The notes beneath the pieces were generated by a model. That model was not told the DNA's origin and ran no database searches. It saw nothing but the letters and a program-made list of their open reading frames with translations. A program made the translations under genes and the position numbers. From Nitrospirae bacterium MYbinv3 (GTDB lineage Bacteria; Nitrospirota; Thermodesulfovibrionia; Thermodesulfovibrionales; Magnetobacteriaceae), in NCBI GenBank assembly GCA_002753395.1, contig PEAB01000033.1:1-35197 (forward strand): a DNA stretch of 35,197 nucleotides, in the 5' to 3' direction. This document shows, piece after piece, positions 31,993 through 35,197 of this stretch (positions within the stretch are counted from its first letter, which is position 1; each line of letters opens with the position of its first letter).

Positions 31993-34227
31993 TCATATCT
32001 CGATACAGAACTCTGCCCCGCCTTCTATATTCCTTACCGTCAGTTTTCCTTTCATATTGTTCTCTATTATCGCTTTAGACATGTATAAGCCTATGCCTGT
32101 CCCTTTATCTGACGACTTGGTTGTGAAGTAATGCTCAAAGATTTTATCAATGACATCTTCCGGTATACCTCCGCCATTATCTCTTATTTGCAGTGTGATC
32201 TTATCTTGTTTTCGTTTCAATATGATAGTAATACCCCCCATATAATCTCTTGGAAACAGCCCTTTCTTCACACCTGTAAGGATGGCGTCTCTTGCATTGT
32301 TTATAATATTTAAGATAACCTGCTTGAACACGTTAGGATAGCCAGTTGCAATATATACCTCTGCTGCGTTTTCTTCTGTGAGAGTAACTGTAATATTCTC
32401 TTTTTTAAGCATACCTGAGAACATTGATAATATTTCCATTAATGAGGTTCTAACATCAAATTCAGATTCTATCTTTGAGGGAGTTAAGAAGTTTCTGAAG
32501 TCATCAATAGTCCTTGACATGAACATAATCTGTTGTAAAGATTTATCTACTATACGATCAAGGTATTCCTTATCAAGTTCACCGTAATCATATGCGTCAG
32601 TCAGGTCCTGCAGGATGAGAGACACGGCATTAAGCGGCTGTTTCCATTGGTGGGCTATAGCGCTTATCATTTCACCTAGCGACGCCATCTTTGCCTGCTG
32701 GATTAAGAGTTGTTCCTGCCGTCTTCTTTTCTCAGTCTCTTGTTGTACTTTGATCTCCAGATTTTCATTGAGTTCACTTAATTGGCTCTCAAGCTGCTTC
32801 CTCTGACTTATATCCAGACCTATTCCTATTATACAAGGCTTTTTTTCTTCTAATTCAATATATAATCCATTAAAGTAGTAGGGAATTTGCTTTCCATCCT
32901 TGGTACACATAGTTGCCTCTATTGAGGTACCGCGCTTTTTAGAAAACACTTGTTGCATCGTCTCGTAAACTAACCATTTATCTTCTCGAATAAAACAATC
33001 TTCCGGTTTCATGTTCTCAATCTCATTGCTCGAATAACCCGTTACATCTTCTAAATTCCTATTCCAAGACAGGCATTTCCCATTCTTATCAAAAAGATAA
33101 AAGATACCGGGTAAAGAGTTAATTATTGTCTCAGAAAACATCTTTGCTTTTAATATCTGTTCCTCAATTATTTTACGCTCCTTTATTGCTTGTTTTAGCA
33201 TTGAGTTTGCGTCTTGAAGCTCCATAGTTCTCTGCAGCACCCTTTGCTCCATTGTTTTATTTAAATCAAGTAGATCAGTTTCTTTTCTTTTACGATCTAT
33301 GGCTATTGCATACAAAGAAGCAAGACGCTTTATGACCTTTAGATCTTCATCTGTATAATCCTTCTCTGCGTTGGCTAATGAGATCTGTCCAATTAGAACG
33401 TCTCCTATTAAGGCTGGTACAGCCATATAACGATCAATTGGGACATGTCCTTCTGGCATACAGCCTTTATATGAGGGATGTTCTGGTGCGGAGTTAGTAT
33501 AGAATGCCTCCTTTGTGTTTAGAGCGTGTCCCCACAGGGTATTGTAACCACAAATATCCTTAGAAAATGCTATTCTTGTTATCTTGGTATTTATCTTGCA
33601 CTCATCACCTCCGAGCATATCGCTAAGTGTATGACCTACGTTTTCTGCGGTATTACGATCGATCTCTGAGACAAATCCATACTTACTTTTGGTCAATCTC
33701 AACGCCTGTTTGTGAACTATTCTGCTTATATCTATGATGTCATAATCAGGCGATAACAATGCCTCTGATACCTCGGCAATTGCCGAGGAGATCTGCAGCT
33801 CATTTTTTAATGTTTCTTCTATTTTTTTACGTTCTGTTATGTCTGTGATGATTCTAGTGCACTCAGAGTATCCTTTATTCATTGGGTCAAGAATGGGAGA
33901 ATTCCGAATCCATCGAATTGAGCCGTCTTTGTGTATTATGCGATGTTCAAACGGAGGTCTGTTGGGGGAATCAATACATCCTGAAACCCACTCTCTATCT
34001 TCTTCGTATATCATTTGATGCCATAATAAAGGGGTATCACTATACTCATCGGTTGTGTATCCGGTTATTGCCTCACAGCCAGGCCCATGAGTGGTGTTGA
34101 CTCTGCCATCATCAGTCATTTCAATCCTATAGACATAATTATCTAAAAGATTCTTGTTGTCGTGCTTTAAGTCTGAGACTTTTGTTAAATCATCAAAGGC
34201 TACAGTTTCCATAATTCCATTAACCAT
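31993..34227 (-). CDS. PAS-GAF-PAS sensor histidine kinase
   Basis: A 744-residue soluble sensor kinase without membrane helices. PAS 1 spans about 25-135 (EAITGYTTDEYSDTPLLWHQM, HRIIHKDGSIRWIRNSPI), a GAF domain about 155-310, a coiled coil about 315-365 and PAS 2 about 365-480 (LPGIFYLFDKNGKCLSWN). The histidine box is AIAHQWKQPLN with H526, and the ATPase domain has NNARDAIL, DNGGGIPED and GTGIGLYMSK. There is no receiver domain, so a separate response regulator is needed and is not in the window. AAGGAGG seven bases upstream fixes ATG 34227. A small gene, now broken by an R2 element, overlapped its start by eight bases, a coupling that suggests a lost functional partner. Confidence 0.93.
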   Translation of the reverse strand: MVNGIMETVAFDDLTKVSDLKHDNKNLLDNYVYRIEMTDDGRVNTTHGPGCEAITGYTTDEYSDTPLLWHQMIYEEDREWVSGCIDSPNRPPFEHRIIHKDGSIRWIRNSPILDPMNKGYSECTRIITDITERKKIEETLKNELQISSAIAEVSEALLSPDYDIIDISRIVHKQALRLTKSKYGFVSEIDRNTAENVGHTLSDMLGGDECKINTKITRIAFSKDICGYNTLWGHALNTKEAFYTNSAPEHPSYKGCMPEGHVPIDRYMAVPALIGDVLIGQISLANAEKDYTDEDLKVIKRLASLYAIAIDRKRKETDLLDLNKTMEQRVLQRTMELQDANSMLKQAIKERKIIEEQILKAKMFSETIINSLPGIFYLFDKNGKCLSWNRNLEDVTGYSSNEIENMKPEDCFIREDKWLVYETMQQVFSKKRGTSIEATMCTKDGKQIPYYFNGLYIELEEKKPCIIGIGLDISQRKQLESQLSELNENLEIKVQQETEKRRRQEQLLIQQAKMASLGEMISAIAHQWKQPLNAVSLILQDLTDAYDYGELDKEYLDRIVDKSLQQIMFMSRTIDDFRNFLTPSKIESEFDVRTSLMEILSMFSGMLKKENITVTLTEENAAEVYIATGYPNVFKQVILNIINNARDAILTGVKKGLFPRDYMGGITIILKRKQDKITLQIRDNGGGIPEDVIDKIFEHYFTTKSSDKGTGIGLYMSKAIIENNMKGKLTVRNIEGGAEFCIEI

Positions 34228-34550
34228 CGTCGGGCCTCCTTACGTAACGCCAAAATGACACAACCCCTTCTTTTACGATATCGATTACATCCATATCAAT
34301 ATTACTAAAGATAGCAAGTATATAATCAGGTTTCAGATTATCAAACGGGTGCACAAGAAACTCATGGGTCATTTTGTCATTGCCGTGCAAGACAGGGCAA
34401 TCCACAAGCTAATAGATTCCTGCTTTCGCAGAGTCTGCGACTGGCTCGAACAGGGGAATGACATAATTTACCACGGCTTTCTTATGCGCCCTTATCAAAC
34501 ATATCACTTGACATATTTAGATCGTTATTGAAAACAACAACCTTTTTCAA
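34220..34550 (-). pseudogene. Small ORF split by an R2 element, coupled to the histidine kinase gene
   Basis: Removing the R2 copy and one 9-bp duplication restores a 58-residue frame from TTG 34550: it begins MKKVVVFNNDLNMSSDMFD and ends VVSFWRYVRRPDDG with TAA overlapping the kinase ATG by eight bases. ATG at 34517 is an alternative start. The insert of 154 bases is not a multiple of three, so the frame is destroyed. A remaining frame from ATG 34405 uses repeat sequence for its first codons. I do not recognise the family; it looks like a small sensor-associated protein. Confidence 0.55.
34347..34491. mobile_element. R2 MITE-like element, copy 2, with 9-bp target duplication
   Basis: Ends GGGTGCACAAGAAA (34347-34360) and, inverted, GGGCGCATAAGAAA (34478-34491) bound 145 bp. 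Direct repeats TTATCAAAC lie at 34338-34346 and 34492-34500. The interior matches copy 1, including CAATCCACAAGCTAATAGAT, but its central palindrome carries a 20-30 base expansion. It disrupts the small gene in front of the histidine kinase gene. Confidence 0.88.
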
Positions 34551-34702
34551 GTGACTTATGTCTCTCTAATCTGATAGTTCATAATTCCACCTTTAAGTAT
34601 TGTATAGAAGTTTACCACATAAATAAATCAGGTGATCACTGTATTTTTGCTCAGGTGTTTTATATATAAGTACATGGACATAAATATATTAGGATTGATC
34701 AT

Positions 34703-34771
34703 TAATGGGGTTAAGGGGACTGGTCCCCTTGCGAGGGGGTCTGAGGGGGAGCAGAGCTCCCCCTTCTTTCC
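34703..34771. repeat. R4 repeat (copy G)
   Basis: TGGGGTTAAGGGGACTGGTC leads to the hairpin GGGGGAGCAGAGCTCCCCC followed by TTCTTTCCC. It lies between the broken ORF and the insertion sequence. The remaining bases of 34551-34796 are AT-rich and show no gene. Confidence 0.7.
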
Positions 34772-34796
34772 CTTTTCTTAAATATAATTAATTATG

Positions 34797-35197
34797 GAGC
34801 CTCTTGCAAAAAGAAAATAGAAGAACTTTAAAAACATCTACTTTACTACTTTCAAAAGGTCTATTGTGTATTTATTAACGCAAAAAATACTCAACTTTCT
34901 CTTTTATCGAAAATACTCATCGATTTATCATGATTTTGAACGCAAATCTCCCTCATAACTCTCAATCTCATTGTTTTTAGAGGTGGATAATACGCTATAG
35001 TAGCAGTTTTATCATTTGATCGGCGAATAAGACAATAATCCCCAACATCAAATGCATTTTTACTTTCATGGCTCCCCTTACCAGAACATTTTTACCTCCA
35101 AACTCTTCCTTTAGTCGACCATTAACCCTTTCTACCGATGTACGTTCGTTATATCTTATAGCCTCTGCATGAGACATTGGTAAAGCGTTTCCACGAC
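34797..35197 (-). mobile_element. Insertion sequence, end inside the window
   Basis: The element begins at the terminal sequence GAGCCTCTTGCAAAA (34797-34811), whose exact inverse marks the IS relic at 30760-30774. A transposase gene on the minus strand runs off the right edge. The stretch 34812-34994 between the IS end and the transposase stop is AT-rich and non-coding. The other end and the target duplication are outside the window. Confidence 0.7.
34995..35197 (-). CDS. DDE transposase, C-terminal part
   Basis: The last 66 or so residues of a transposase are present. They include NERTSVERVNGRLKEEFG, which holds the conserved Glu of the DDE triad in the usual Y-x-x-R-x-x-V-E-R context, and end with a hydrophobic helix MHLMLGIIVLFADQMIKLLL and TAG at 34995-34997. 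This is the pattern of IS4/IS5-like transposases. The N-terminus lies beyond the right edge; the relic at 30504-30683 may show what it looks like. Confidence 0.85.
   Translation of the reverse strand, partial: RGNALPMSHAEAIRYNERTSVERVNGRLKEEFGGKNVLVRGAMKVKMHLMLGIIVLFADQMIKLLL

Overview
The window reads as chromosomal DNA of a motile Gram-negative bacterium. The evidence is an LPS-transport operon (lptC-lptA-lptB) joined to rpoN, chemotaxis proteins (CheV and a Cache-domain receptor), a type IV prepilin peptidase and a large sensor histidine kinase. There is no rRNA or tRNA to fix the taxon. Gene content and the heavy load of small palindromic repeats would suit a deep-branching lineage such as Nitrospirota, but that is inference.

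Layout. 1-86 is the end of an unidentified gene. 212-1864 holds an MTAP-family phosphorylase and an exported cyclophilin. 2224-8795 is a compact co-directional run: hsp20, lon, thiL, DUF2062, rimO and an M50 metalloprotease, mostly overlapping or nearly touching. cheV (minus) and a membrane-anchored protein with a degenerate kinase domain (plus) diverge at about 10 kb. 12.4-12.9 kb is a toxin-antitoxin graveyard: a truncated hicA, a hicB and a DUF104-like antitoxin relic with an internal stop. A secreted DUF1566/VCBS protein (13506-15746) is bracketed by inverted repeat elements. rimP-nusA, a prepilin peptidase and a convergent receptor gene follow, then an orphan phage-type adenine methyltransferase and a membrane pentapeptide-repeat protein. 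23.1-27.8 kb is lptC-lptA-lptB-rpoN-hpf-rapZ without ptsN. A NodI/NodJ-like ABC exporter (27.9-30.2 kb) has a hicAB module between its ATPase and permease genes. The right end carries a transposase relic, an ATP-grasp enzyme, a PAS-GAF-PAS histidine kinase and the edge of an insertion sequence related to the relic.

The most unusual content is the short non-autonomous repeats. I distinguish four families by their ends. R1 has 16-bp ends ATGCTGTTGACTTAAG and sits at TA dinucleotides. R2 has ends GGGTGCATAAGAAA and 8-9 bp target duplications. R3 has ends GGTAGTCCTGCA and an imperfect 8-bp duplication. R4 is GC-rich, hairpin-forming and terminator-like. Several insertions can be undone by eye: one R2 copy rewrote the last codons of the cyclophilin gene, another split a small gene in front of the histidine kinase, and an R1 copy sits inside an R3 copy in the leader of the DUF1566/VCBS gene. 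A palindrome of the R2-core type has also been absorbed into the rimO reading frame.
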